This document shows positions 46,074-54,489 of a stretch of 64,000 bases of DNA, piece by piece. Under the pieces are notes generated by a model. That model made no database searches, was not told the DNA's origin, and saw nothing but the letters and a program-made list of their open reading frames with translations. The translations under genes and the position numbers were made by a program. Positions within the stretch are counted from its first letter, which is position 1. Each line of letters begins with the position of its first letter. The stretch spans positions 3,598,451 to 3,662,450 of the forward strand of contig AP024683.1 in NCBI GenBank assembly GCA_025999455.1, written 5' to 3'. The stretch comes from Geminicoccaceae bacterium. GTDB taxonomy: Bacteria; Pseudomonadota; Alphaproteobacteria; Geminicoccales; Geminicoccaceae.

Positions 46074-47942
46074 CTGCCCGCCCTACGGCTCGTCGCGCGT
46101 CTCCTCCTCCTGGCGCTGCTCGCCGCCTGCAGCCGCGGCGCGGGGCCGGAACTCGGCGAGACGCTCGAGCCCGAAGAAAGGGTCGGTGGGCTCGCCTACG
46201 AGGTCCGCTTCGAAGGACCGCTCGACGCCGAACTCCTGGCCGCGCTCGAGGCCGCCTCGACGGCCGTTCAGCGCCGCGACCGGCCGCCGGTCGACGAACT
46301 GCAGCTCGCGCGGCGGGCGGAGCGCGACCTGCCGGCCCTCGAGGCCGCGCTGCGCGGCCTCGGCTATTATCGGGGTTCGGTCGAGGTGGCGGTCGAGAGC
46401 CTGCCCCCGCCGGCCGAGCCACCGCTCGGCGAGGAACCCGGCCCACCCGTGGCCGAATCGGCGCGCGCGCTCGTGCGGTTCACGGTCGAACCGGGGCCGC
46501 GCTACCGCTTAGACCGGCGCGCGATCGAGGTGCTCGAGCCCTCCCACGGCTTCCGCCCGCCCACGCCGAGTGCGCTGGGGCTGAAGCGCGGCGACCCGGC
46601 GATCGCCCAGCTCGTGCTCGACGCCGAGGCGGCGCTCGTGCGGGCTGCCCAGAGAGCCGGGCACGCCTTCGCCAGAGCCGCCCCGCGCGAGGTCGTGGTC
46701 GACCACGATCGGCGGACCATGGAGGTGACGCTGCGCCTCGAGCCCGGCCCGGCGGTCCGCTACGGCCCGATCCGCTTCACCGGGGCCGAGGGGATTTCCG
46801 AGCGCTACCTCCTTCGCCTCGTGCCGGCCCGCGAGGGTAGCCGCTTCGACGTCGAGGACCTCGAGAAGGGGCGTGCGGCGCTCGCCGACAGCGGCCTCTT
46901 CGCCGCCGTCCGGACGCGTCTTCCGGACCGACCCGACCCGGACGGCCGGCTGCCGGTGACGTTCGAGCTCGTCCAGCGCAAGCACCGTACGATCGGCGGC
47001 GGGATCGGCTTCGTCACCGACGAGGGCCCCAACCTGCGCGCCTTCTGGGAGCATCGGAATTTCTTCGGGGCCGGCGAGCGGCTGCGCACCGATCTCCAGC
47101 TCTCGCCGGTCCGCCAGAGTGCCGACGCCCAGCTCCGCAAGCCCGAGGTCGGTGCGCGCGGCCAGAGCCTCCTCTTCGGTGCGGCGCTCCTGGCCGAGCA
47201 GCTCGACGCTTACGAGGCCCGTTCGGCGAGGGTCTCGGCCGGCGTCGAGCGGCGGCTCGCCCGCGGCCTGCAGGGCTCGCTCGGCCTCGCCTACCGCTTC
47301 GCCGACATCGAGGACAGAGGCGAGCGCGAGCGCTTCGCCCTTCTCTCGCTACCCGGCCGGCTCGCCCTCGACCGCACCGACGATCTGTTCGATCCGAGCC
47401 GCGGCGCCCGGGTCGCGGTCGAGCTCGCGCCGTATTGGGACACGCTCGGCCTCGGCTCGCACTTCGTGAAGGGCCGGGTGGTCGCGAGCGCCTATTGGCC
47501 GGTGCGCAACCGCCCCCGGCTCGTGCTCGCCGGCCGCGCGGCCGTGGGCACGATCACCGGTGCGGCGCGCGATTCGGTGCCCGCCGACGAACGCTGGTAC
47601 GCGGGCGGCGGGGGCTCGGTGCGCGGCGTGCCGTTCCAGAAGGCCGGGCCGATCGACCGCCGCGGCGATCCGGTGGGCGGCCGGTCGGTCTTCGAGGTCT
47701 CGACCGAGCTCCGCTGGTCGATCACCGAGACGATCGGGATCGTGGGTTTCGTCGACGCCGGCAACGCCTACCCCGCCTCGCTGCCCGAACCCTCGGCCGG
47801 GCTGCGGCTCGGCGCCGGGCTCGGCCTGCGCTACGCCACGCCCGTGGGCCCGTTGCGGCTCGACCTGGCCGTGCCGCTCGACAAGAAGGCCGAGGTCGAC
47901 GACCCCTTCCAGCTTTATCTGAGCTTGGGCCAGGCGTTTTGA
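46074..47942 (+). CDS. tamA: Outer-membrane assembly protein TamA, probable CTG start
   Basis: TamA is the Omp85-type barrel that works with TamB in outer-membrane protein or lipid assembly. POTRA-like repeats (about 40-290) include LAYEVRFEGPLDAELLAALE and AVRYGPIRFTGAEGISERYL. The barrel includes ERLRTDLQLSPVRQ and the lid motif SVRGVPFQ near 522, ending LYLSLGQAF. The frame contains no ATG, GTG or TTG before residue 105. CTG at 46074 lies six bases after GAGAGGAG and begins a signal sequence, so it is the likely start (622 residues). That leader, RLLLLALLAAC, looks like a lipobox with Cys19. The first GTG (46386) would delete the signal and the first POTRA. Confidence 0.85.
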   Translation: MPALRLVARLLLLALLAACSRGAGPELGETLEPEERVGGLAYEVRFEGPLDAELLAALEAASTAVQRRDRPPVDELQLARRAERDLPALEAALRGLGYYRGSVEVAVESLPPPAEPPLGEEPGPPVAESARALVRFTVEPGPRYRLDRRAIEVLEPSHGFRPPTPSALGLKRGDPAIAQLVLDAEAALVRAAQRAGHAFARAAPREVVVDHDRRTMEVTLRLEPGPAVRYGPIRFTGAEGISERYLLRLVPAREGSRFDVEDLEKGRAALADSGLFAAVRTRLPDRPDPDGRLPVTFELVQRKHRTIGGGIGFVTDEGPNLRAFWEHRNFFGAGERLRTDLQLSPVRQSADAQLRKPEVGARGQSLLFGAALLAEQLDAYEARSARVSAGVERRLARGLQGSLGLAYRFADIEDRGERERFALLSLPGRLALDRTDDLFDPSRGARVAVELAPYWDTLGLGSHFVKGRVVASAYWPVRNRPRLVLAGRAAVGTITGAARDSVPADERWYAGGGGSVRGVPFQKAGPIDRRGDPVGGRSVFEVSTELRWSITETIGIVGFVDAGNAYPASLPEPSAGLRLGAGLGLRYATPVGPLRLDLAVPLDKKAEVDDPFQLYLSLGQAF

Positions 47943-48012
47943 GCGACTGCGGGCTCGCCCGGCCCGGCTTTGGCGGTTAGAAGAAAGGACGCTCCATCCC
48001 GGACCTCCGCCC

Positions 48013-51000
48013 ATGCTCGCGCGTCTCGTCCGCCTCGTCGTCGTGCTGGCCCTCGGCCTCGTGGCCGTGCTCGCCGCCGCGTTCGGCTTCGTCCAAACGG
48101 GCTTCGCCAAGTCGCGCCTCGAGACCATGCTCGAGCGCAGCCTCTCGGGCGAGAGCGGGACCGCCGAGGTGCAGGGCCTCGCGGGTCTCCTCCCCTTCTC
48201 GGTCCGGCTCGAACGACTGCGGCTCGCGGACGCCGAGGGAACTTGGCTCGAGGTCGACGAGGTGCGGCTCGATCTGGCACCGGGGGCTCTTCTGACCGGC
48301 AAGGTCGAGGTCCGCGAGGCGGGGGCGGCGCGGATCGCGCTCCATCGTCTACCGCCCGGCGGCGAGGAGCCCGCCCCCACGACGGGCCTGCCCGAGCTCC
48401 CGGCGCTGTCCGAGAGCCTGCCGCCGATCCGGCTCGACCGGCTCGCTCTGCCGCGGGTCGAGCTCGGCGCACCACTCCTCGGCCGCGCGGCCGTGCTCGC
48501 GGCGGAGGGCCGGGCCGGGGTCGAGCCCGACGGCCGGCGCGCTTCGGCGAGCCTCACGCTCCGGCGGATCGACGAGCCCACGGCCGAGCTCGACCTCGAG
48601 GCGAGCCTCGACCTCACCGGCCGGGCCTTGGCCCTCCGCCTCGAAGGCAGCGAGCGGGGTGGGCTCGTGGCCGCGGCGAGCGGGCTCGAGCGGGCCGGTG
48701 CGGCGCGGCTGCGGCTCGTGGGCGAAGGTCCGCTCGCGGGCTTCCGGGCGAGCCTCGAGGCGGCCCTCGAGCGCGTGGGCGCGATCGAGGGGAAGCTCGC
48801 CCTCGATCTCGAAGGGCTGCCGGGCGTCGAGCTCGACCTCGCCGGTCGGCTCGAGCCCGAGGGCGCACCGAAAGGCCTGCTCGAGGCGCTCGGCGAGCGG
48901 CCCGAGCTCGCCCTCGCCCTGCGCCCGGAGGCCGCCGAGCGGGTCCGGCTCGAGCGGCTGCGCCTCGCGACACCGGCTCTTTCCGCCTCGGGCGAAGGTA
49001 CGGTCGACCTCGCCGCCCGCACGCTCGCGGGACGGCTCGAAGCCGAAGCACCCGACCTCGCCCGGCTCGCCGGGCTCGCCGGGACCCCGCTCGGCGGCAG
49101 CGCCCGGCTCGCGCTCGAGGCCGCCGGCAGCCCGGACGTGCCCGAGCTCGACCTCCGCCTCGAAGGCAACGGCCTGCGCGCCGGAGGATTCGGGGCCGAC
49201 CGGCTCCGGCTCGGGCTCGTGACCCGGCCGCTCGAGGGCGAGCCCACGGCCCTCGTCTCGAGCCTCGAGGGCGGTGCCGAGGGTGTCGTGCTCGACGGTC
49301 GGCCGCTCGGCGAAGGTGGGCTCGTGCAGCTCGCGGGCGAGGCCGTCCGGCGGCCCGGGGGCCCCTTGCAGATCGCCGGCTTCGACCTGGCGCTGCCCGG
49401 CCTCGAGACGCGGACGGCGGGCGAGCTCGACCCGATCGCGCTCGTGGGCGAGCTGCGCTTCGAGGCCCGCAGCTTCGACCTCGCCCCGCTGGCACCACTC
49501 TTCGGGCCGGGCGTGCGGCTGCCGACCGGTGCCATCCTCGCCGGTGCCGATCTGAAGCTCGCGGGGCCGGGTTCGCTCGAGGCCGCGCTCACGATCGGCG
49601 CCGACCAGCTCGGCGATCTCCCCGCGGGCCTCGCCGAACTCCTCGGTCCGGGGCCGAGCGGGATCGCCGAGATCAAGCTCGAAGGGGGCCGGGCGCTCGC
49701 GCTCGACGGTCTCGACCTGCGCGGTGCCGGGGGAAGGCTCACCGGAACGGCGAGCCTCGATCTCGCGCGCGAGACGCTCGGCGGCGCGCTCCGCCTGGAA
49801 CTCCCCGACCTCTCGCTCCTCTCCGGGCTCGCCGGCGAGACCCTGGCGGGCAGCGGGTGGCTCCTCGTCGAGCCGCAGGGGACCCTCGCCCGGCCGCGGC
49901 TCGCGCTCTCGGCCGAACTCGACCGGCCGGCCTTCGGCCCGCGCCGGCTCGACGCGCTCGAAGCGAAGGCCGAAGCCGCCTTGGCACCCGCGGGTGGCGA
50001 GCTGCGGCTCGACGCGACGGCGCGCCTCGCGGGCGACAGCCTCGTCCTCGCCGGTGCCGGACGGCTCGCCGGACGACGCCTCGAGCTCGACGCGGCCAAG
50101 CTCGAGGGTCTGGGTCTCGCGCTCGCCCTCGACGGCAAGGCGAGCCTCGACCTCGAGCGGCAGCTCGTCTCCGGCCGCGTGACCGGCCGTGCTGCCGACC
50201 TCGCCCGTCTCGCCCCGCACGGGCTCCCGGACCTTTCGGGCTCGGTCGAGCTCGATCTGCGCGCCACGGCCGAGGGCGGCCGGCAGGACCTCGCGATCCG
50301 CGCCTCGGCGAGCCGGCTCGGCGGTGGCTTCGGCAACCTCGCCGCGGCCCGGCTCGATCTCGCGGGCCGCGATCTCCGGGGTGCGGGCAGCCTGCGCGGC
50401 GAGGCGGCGCTCGAGGGCCTCGCGACCACCGATCTCGTGCTCGATGCCGCCAAGCTCACGCTCGACGGGCCCTTGGCCGAGCTCGGCTTCGCGCTCGAGG
50501 CCACGGGCAGCCAGGCCGGGCAGAAGCTCGCGCTCGAAGCCCGCGGCCGGCTCGCGGCCCTCGCCGAGCCGCGCCGGCTCGAGCTCGCCCAGCTCACCGG
50601 AACGCTCGCGGGCCAGGCGATCCGTCTGCGCCAGCCGGCGCGCATCACGCTCGACAAGGGCGTGCTCGACCTCGGCACGCTCGACCTCGAGATCGGCCGG
50701 GCGACGGCACGGATCCGGGCCGGGCTCAGTGGGCCCACGCTCCGTGCCGAGGCGACGCTCGACGATCTGCCGCTCGAGGCCCTCGCGCCCCTCGGGCTCC
50801 CGCGCCTGCCGGGGGCGGCGAGCGGGTCGCTGCGGCTGGGCGGTCCGGCCCGCGCGCCCGAAGGGCGACTCGAGCTCCGGCTCGTGGGCCTCGGCGGCAA
50901 GGACGCGCCACCGGCCGAGCTCCGGGCCGAAGCGCGCCTCGAAGGCGGCCGGCGGATCGTCGTCGGGGTGCGCAGCGAGGGCCTCGGCCCGGAGCCGCTC

Positions 51001-52335
51001 CGGCTCACGGCTCGACTGCCGGTGCTCGTCGACCTCGAGGCGGGGCGGATCGAGCCCCTCGCCGAGGGGACCCTCGACGGCAGCCTGCGCGGTCGGATCG
51101 AGCTCGCCCGGGTGGGCGCGCTCCTGCCGCTCGACGGCCAGCGCCTCGCCGGGCCGCTCGAGCTCGACGTCGAGCTCGCCGGGCAGCCCGCGGCGCCACG
51201 CCTTTCCGGCCGCGCCCGGCTCGCGGGTGGCGAAGTGAGCGACGCGGCGACGGGCTTCCGGCTGCGTGCGATCGAGGCGGTCGCGACCGCCGCCGGTCCG
51301 CGGCTCGTCCTCGAACGGCTCGAGGCACGCGACCGCCGCGAGGGTCGGCTCACGGGCTCGGGCCGCTACGATTTCGTGGGCGGCGGGCTCGTCCTCGATC
51401 TCGAGCTCGCGTCCTTCCAGGCCTTCGCGGGCGAGTTCGGCGAAGCGACCCTCACCGGCAAGATCGGCGCGCGGAGCGCGGGTTCGGCGTTGGATCTGAA
51501 GGCGCGCCTCGAGGTCGAGCGGGCCGAGCTCCGGCTGCCCGATCCGCCGCCTGCGGTGCCGGCCACGATCCCGGTCGAGGAGGTCGGCGACGGGGCGCGG
51601 TCGAGCCCGGAGCCGGCGGCCGGACCGCCGCTCCCGATCCGGCTCGACCTGCGGATCGACGCCGATCAGCGGTTCTTCGTCCGCGGTCGCGGCCTCGAGT
51701 CGGAATGGTACGGGCGGATCCGGGCCACCGGCACGCTCGACGAGCCGGACGTGGTCGGGCGGCTCGAGCTCCGCCGCGGCCATCTCGATCTCTTGGGCAC
51801 CCGCTTCGCGCTCGAGCAGGGGGTCGTCGACTTCGACGGCGCCCGCCCGCCGCTGCCGCGGTTGGACGTGCTCGGGACCGCCCGCAAGGCCGACATCGTG
51901 GCCCGCGTCGGGCTGCGCGGCCGCCTGCCGAACTTCGCCTTGACCCTCGAGAGCGAGCCGCCCCTGCCGCAGGAGGAGGTGCTCTCGCGGGTGCTCTTCG
52001 GTCGCGAGATGGCGCGCATCACGCCGCTCCAGGGTGCGCTTCTCGCCAATTCGATCGCGACGCTGCAGGGGGGCGGGATCGACGCTTTGAGCCCGATCCG
52101 CCGGGCCGCCGGGCTCGACACGCTCGACATCGGCGGCGACGCCGACACCGGCGGTGCCTTGCGCGCCGGCAAGTATCTGAGCGAGCGCGTTTACGTCGAG
52201 ATGCAGCGGGGCATCACACCGGAAAGTGGCCGGGCCCGGGTCGAGGTCGATCTCGGCAACAACGTCCGCGGCACGACCGAGGTCCGCGAAACGAACCGGA
52301 CCGGCTTCGGGCTCGAATGGCGCTACGATTATTGA
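48013..52335 (+). CDS. tamB: Translocation and assembly module protein TamB
   Basis: TamB is a very long periplasmic lipid-groove protein anchored in the inner membrane; it partners TamA and probably moves phospholipids or assists barrel assembly. The 1440 residues start with a membrane helix (LVRLVVVLALGLVAVLAAAF). Hundreds of residues of monotonous Leu/Ala/Gly/Glu beta-helix repeats follow, and then the conserved C-terminal DUF490 domain (about 1190-1440) with VLSRVLFGREMARITPLQGA, LANSIATLQGGG and a final ETNRTGFGLEWRYDY. The extreme Arg/Leu/Glu bias makes other frames look open. Confidence 0.93.
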   Translation: MLARLVRLVVVLALGLVAVLAAAFGFVQTGFAKSRLETMLERSLSGESGTAEVQGLAGLLPFSVRLERLRLADAEGTWLEVDEVRLDLAPGALLTGKVEVREAGAARIALHRLPPGGEEPAPTTGLPELPALSESLPPIRLDRLALPRVELGAPLLGRAAVLAAEGRAGVEPDGRRASASLTLRRIDEPTAELDLEASLDLTGRALALRLEGSERGGLVAAASGLERAGAARLRLVGEGPLAGFRASLEAALERVGAIEGKLALDLEGLPGVELDLAGRLEPEGAPKGLLEALGERPELALALRPEAAERVRLERLRLATPALSASGEGTVDLAARTLAGRLEAEAPDLARLAGLAGTPLGGSARLALEAAGSPDVPELDLRLEGNGLRAGGFGADRLRLGLVTRPLEGEPTALVSSLEGGAEGVVLDGRPLGEGGLVQLAGEAVRRPGGPLQIAGFDLALPGLETRTAGELDPIALVGELRFEARSFDLAPLAPLFGPGVRLPTGAILAGADLKLAGPGSLEAALTIGADQLGDLPAGLAELLGPGPSGIAEIKLEGGRALALDGLDLRGAGGRLTGTASLDLARETLGGALRLELPDLSLLSGLAGETLAGSGWLLVEPQGTLARPRLALSAELDRPAFGPRRLDALEAKAEAALAPAGGELRLDATARLAGDSLVLAGAGRLAGRRLELDAAKLEGLGLALALDGKASLDLERQLVSGRVTGRAADLARLAPHGLPDLSGSVELDLRATAEGGRQDLAIRASASRLGGGFGNLAAARLDLAGRDLRGAGSLRGEAALEGLATTDLVLDAAKLTLDGPLAELGFALEATGSQAGQKLALEARGRLAALAEPRRLELAQLTGTLAGQAIRLRQPARITLDKGVLDLGTLDLEIGRATARIRAGLSGPTLRAEATLDDLPLEALAPLGLPRLPGAASGSLRLGGPARAPEGRLELRLVGLGGKDAPPAELRAEARLEGGRRIVVGVRSEGLGPEPLRLTARLPVLVDLEAGRIEPLAEGTLDGSLRGRIELARVGALLPLDGQRLAGPLELDVELAGQPAAPRLSGRARLAGGEVSDAATGFRLRAIEAVATAAGPRLVLERLEARDRREGRLTGSGRYDFVGGGLVLDLELASFQAFAGEFGEATLTGKIGARSAGSALDLKARLEVERAELRLPDPPPAVPATIPVEEVGDGARSSPEPAAGPPLPIRLDLRIDADQRFFVRGRGLESEWYGRIRATGTLDEPDVVGRLELRRGHLDLLGTRFALEQGVVDFDGARPPLPRLDVLGTARKADIVARVGLRGRLPNFALTLESEPPLPQEEVLSRVLFGREMARITPLQGALLANSIATLQGGGIDALSPIRRAAGLDTLDIGGDADTGGALRAGKYLSERVYVEMQRGITPESGRARVEVDLGNNVRGTTEVRETNRTGFGLEWRYDY

Positions 52336-52425
52336 CGGGCGGTCGCGGAACGCCGGGCCGCGACGCCGCCGGCGCGAACGGCCGCCCGCTTCCGCCGGAC
52401 GCGCCCGGCCGGTAAAGGGCGCGGG

Positions 52426-54489
52426 GTGAGCAGCGAACCGCCGCATCTGCGCGGGCTCGATCCGGCCCAACGCGAGGCCGCGACCTGGGCGATCGACGGC
52501 CGTCCGCCGGCGCCCGCGCCACCCCTTCTGATCCTGGCCGGGGCCGGCACGGGCAAGACCCGCACGCTCGCACACAGGGTGGCCCACCTCCTGGTCCAGG
52601 GTGCGGACCCCGGGCGCATGCTACTCCTGACCTTCACGCGCCGGGCGGCGGAGGAGCTGATCCGCCGAGTCGAACGGCTCTGCTTCGAGGTGCTCGGTGC
52701 GGAGGCCGGTTCGGCGCGCGAGTCCCTCTGGGCCGGCACGTTCCACGCCGTGGCCGCGCGGCTCCTGCGCCGCTTCGCCGAACGGCTCGGCCTGCCGCCC
52801 GGCTTCACGATCCTCGACCGGAGCGACGCGGCCGATCTCCTCGATCTCGTGCGCGAGGAGGAAGGGCTCGCCCGGATCGACCGCCGCTTCCCCAAGAAGG
52901 ACACCTGCCTCGCGATCGCGAGCCTCGTCCTCGCGAGCGGCCGCAGCCTCGAGGAGGTGCTGCGCCGTCAGTTCCCCTGGTGCGCCGAATGGCAGGACGA
53001 GCTCAAAGCCCTGTTCCGCGCCTACGCCCGGGCCAAGGCCGCCCAGGGCGTGCTCGACTACGACGACCTCCTGCTCGCCCTCGAGCGGGCGCTCGCCGAG
53101 CCCGCGCTCGCCGCCGAGATCGGCGGGCTCTTCGACCACGTGCTCGTCGACGAGTATCAGGACACCAATCCCTTGCAGGGGCGGATCCTCGCCCGGCTCA
53201 AGCCCGACGGGCGCGGGGTCACCGTGGTCGGCGACGACGCCCAGGCGATCTACGGCTTCCGCGCCGCCACGGTCCGCAACATCCTGGACTTCCCGAAGGC
53301 CTTCACGACGCCGGTCGAGATCTTGAAGCTCGAGCGGAACTACCGCTCCACGCAGCCGATCCTGGAGGCGGCCAACGCCGTGATCGGCCTCGCCCGCGAG
53401 GGTTTTCCCAAAAGGCTCTGGTCGGCGCGGGCCTCGAGCTCGAAGCCGCGGCTCGTCGCGCTCGAGGACGACCAGGCCCAGGTCGACCACGTCGTCCGCT
53501 CGGTGCTCGAGGCACGCGAGCAGGGTCTGCGCCTCGCCGACCAGGCGGTGCTGTTCCGCACCGCGCACCATTCGGCCGCCCTCGAGGTCGAGCTCGTCCG
53601 GCGCGGGATCCCGTTCGTGAAATATGGCGGCCTCAAGTTCCTGGAGGCGGCGCACGTCAAGGACGTCTTGGCCATCCTCAAGCTCGCCGAGAACCCGGCC
53701 GACCGGGTGGCGGGGATGCGCGTCCTCCAGCTCCTGCCCGGCATCGGCCCGGGCACCGCGCGTCGGCTCCTGGAGGCCGTCGCCGAAGCGGGGCGCGGGC
53801 TCGCGACCCTCGCCGGTTTGCGCCCGCCGACCGCGGCACGGCTCCTCTGGGGCGAGCTCGCCGCACTCCTGATCGAGCTCGAGGGGGCGACGATCTGGGC
53901 CGGGCAGATCGAGCGGGTGCGCCGCTTCTACGACCCGCTCCTGCCCGACCTCCACGACGACCCCGCCCCACGCCTCGCCGATCTCGACCAGCTCGCGGCC
54001 GTGGCGGCGCGCTTTTCCGACCGCCGGCGTTTCTTGACCGAGCTCGCCCTCGACCCGCCTTCGGCCGCGTCCGACGAGGCCGGCGTGCCGCTGCGCGACG
54101 AGGACTGCCTCACGCTGTCGACGATCCATTCGGCCAAGGGCCTCGAGTGGAAGGCGGTCTACGTGTTGAACTGCGTCGACGGCTGCATCCCCTCGGACAT
54201 GGCGACCGGCATGGTCGAGGAGGTCGAGGAGGAGCGCCGGGTGCTCTACGTGGCGATGACGCGCGCGAAGGACCGGCTCGAGCTCTTGGTGCCCGAGCGG
54301 TTCTACACCTTCGGCCAGCCCAAGTTCGGCGACCGCCACGTCCGCGCCGCCCGCTCGCGCTTCTTGCCGGATCGGATCCTCGACCGGTTCGAGCGGGTCT
54401 CGGCGCACCGGGCGCGGGGTAGCGACCCCGGCGCGGCGGACGGACCTCGCTTCGACCTCCGCGCCGCGCTCGAAGCGGTGTGGGATTAG
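52426..54489 (+). CDS. UvrD/Rep-type ATP-dependent DNA helicase
   Basis: A superfamily 1A 3'-5' helicase of 687 residues. Motif Q and Walker A read LDPAQREAATW and AGAGTGKT at 38-45. TFTRRAAEEL follows, then motif II LVDEYQDTN, motif III GDDAQAIYGFR, motif IV LERNYRS, motif V LTLSTIHSAKGLEWKAVY and motif VI VLYVAMTRAKDRL. The C-terminal Tudor-like tail of UvrD is short. It could be UvrD, Rep or PcrA-like; sequence reading does not separate these. The GTG at 52426 overlaps no other gene. Its TAG shares two bases with the stop of the convergent ATPase gene. Confidence 0.9.
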   Translation: MSSEPPHLRGLDPAQREAATWAIDGRPPAPAPPLLILAGAGTGKTRTLAHRVAHLLVQGADPGRMLLLTFTRRAAEELIRRVERLCFEVLGAEAGSARESLWAGTFHAVAARLLRRFAERLGLPPGFTILDRSDAADLLDLVREEEGLARIDRRFPKKDTCLAIASLVLASGRSLEEVLRRQFPWCAEWQDELKALFRAYARAKAAQGVLDYDDLLLALERALAEPALAAEIGGLFDHVLVDEYQDTNPLQGRILARLKPDGRGVTVVGDDAQAIYGFRAATVRNILDFPKAFTTPVEILKLERNYRSTQPILEAANAVIGLAREGFPKRLWSARASSSKPRLVALEDDQAQVDHVVRSVLEAREQGLRLADQAVLFRTAHHSAALEVELVRRGIPFVKYGGLKFLEAAHVKDVLAILKLAENPADRVAGMRVLQLLPGIGPGTARRLLEAVAEAGRGLATLAGLRPPTAARLLWGELAALLIELEGATIWAGQIERVRRFYDPLLPDLHDDPAPRLADLDQLAAVAARFSDRRRFLTELALDPPSAASDEAGVPLRDEDCLTLSTIHSAKGLEWKAVYVLNCVDGCIPSDMATGMVEEVEEERRVLYVAMTRAKDRLELLVPERFYTFGQPKFGDRHVRAARSRFLPDRILDRFERVSAHRARGSDPGAADGPRFDLRAALEAVWD

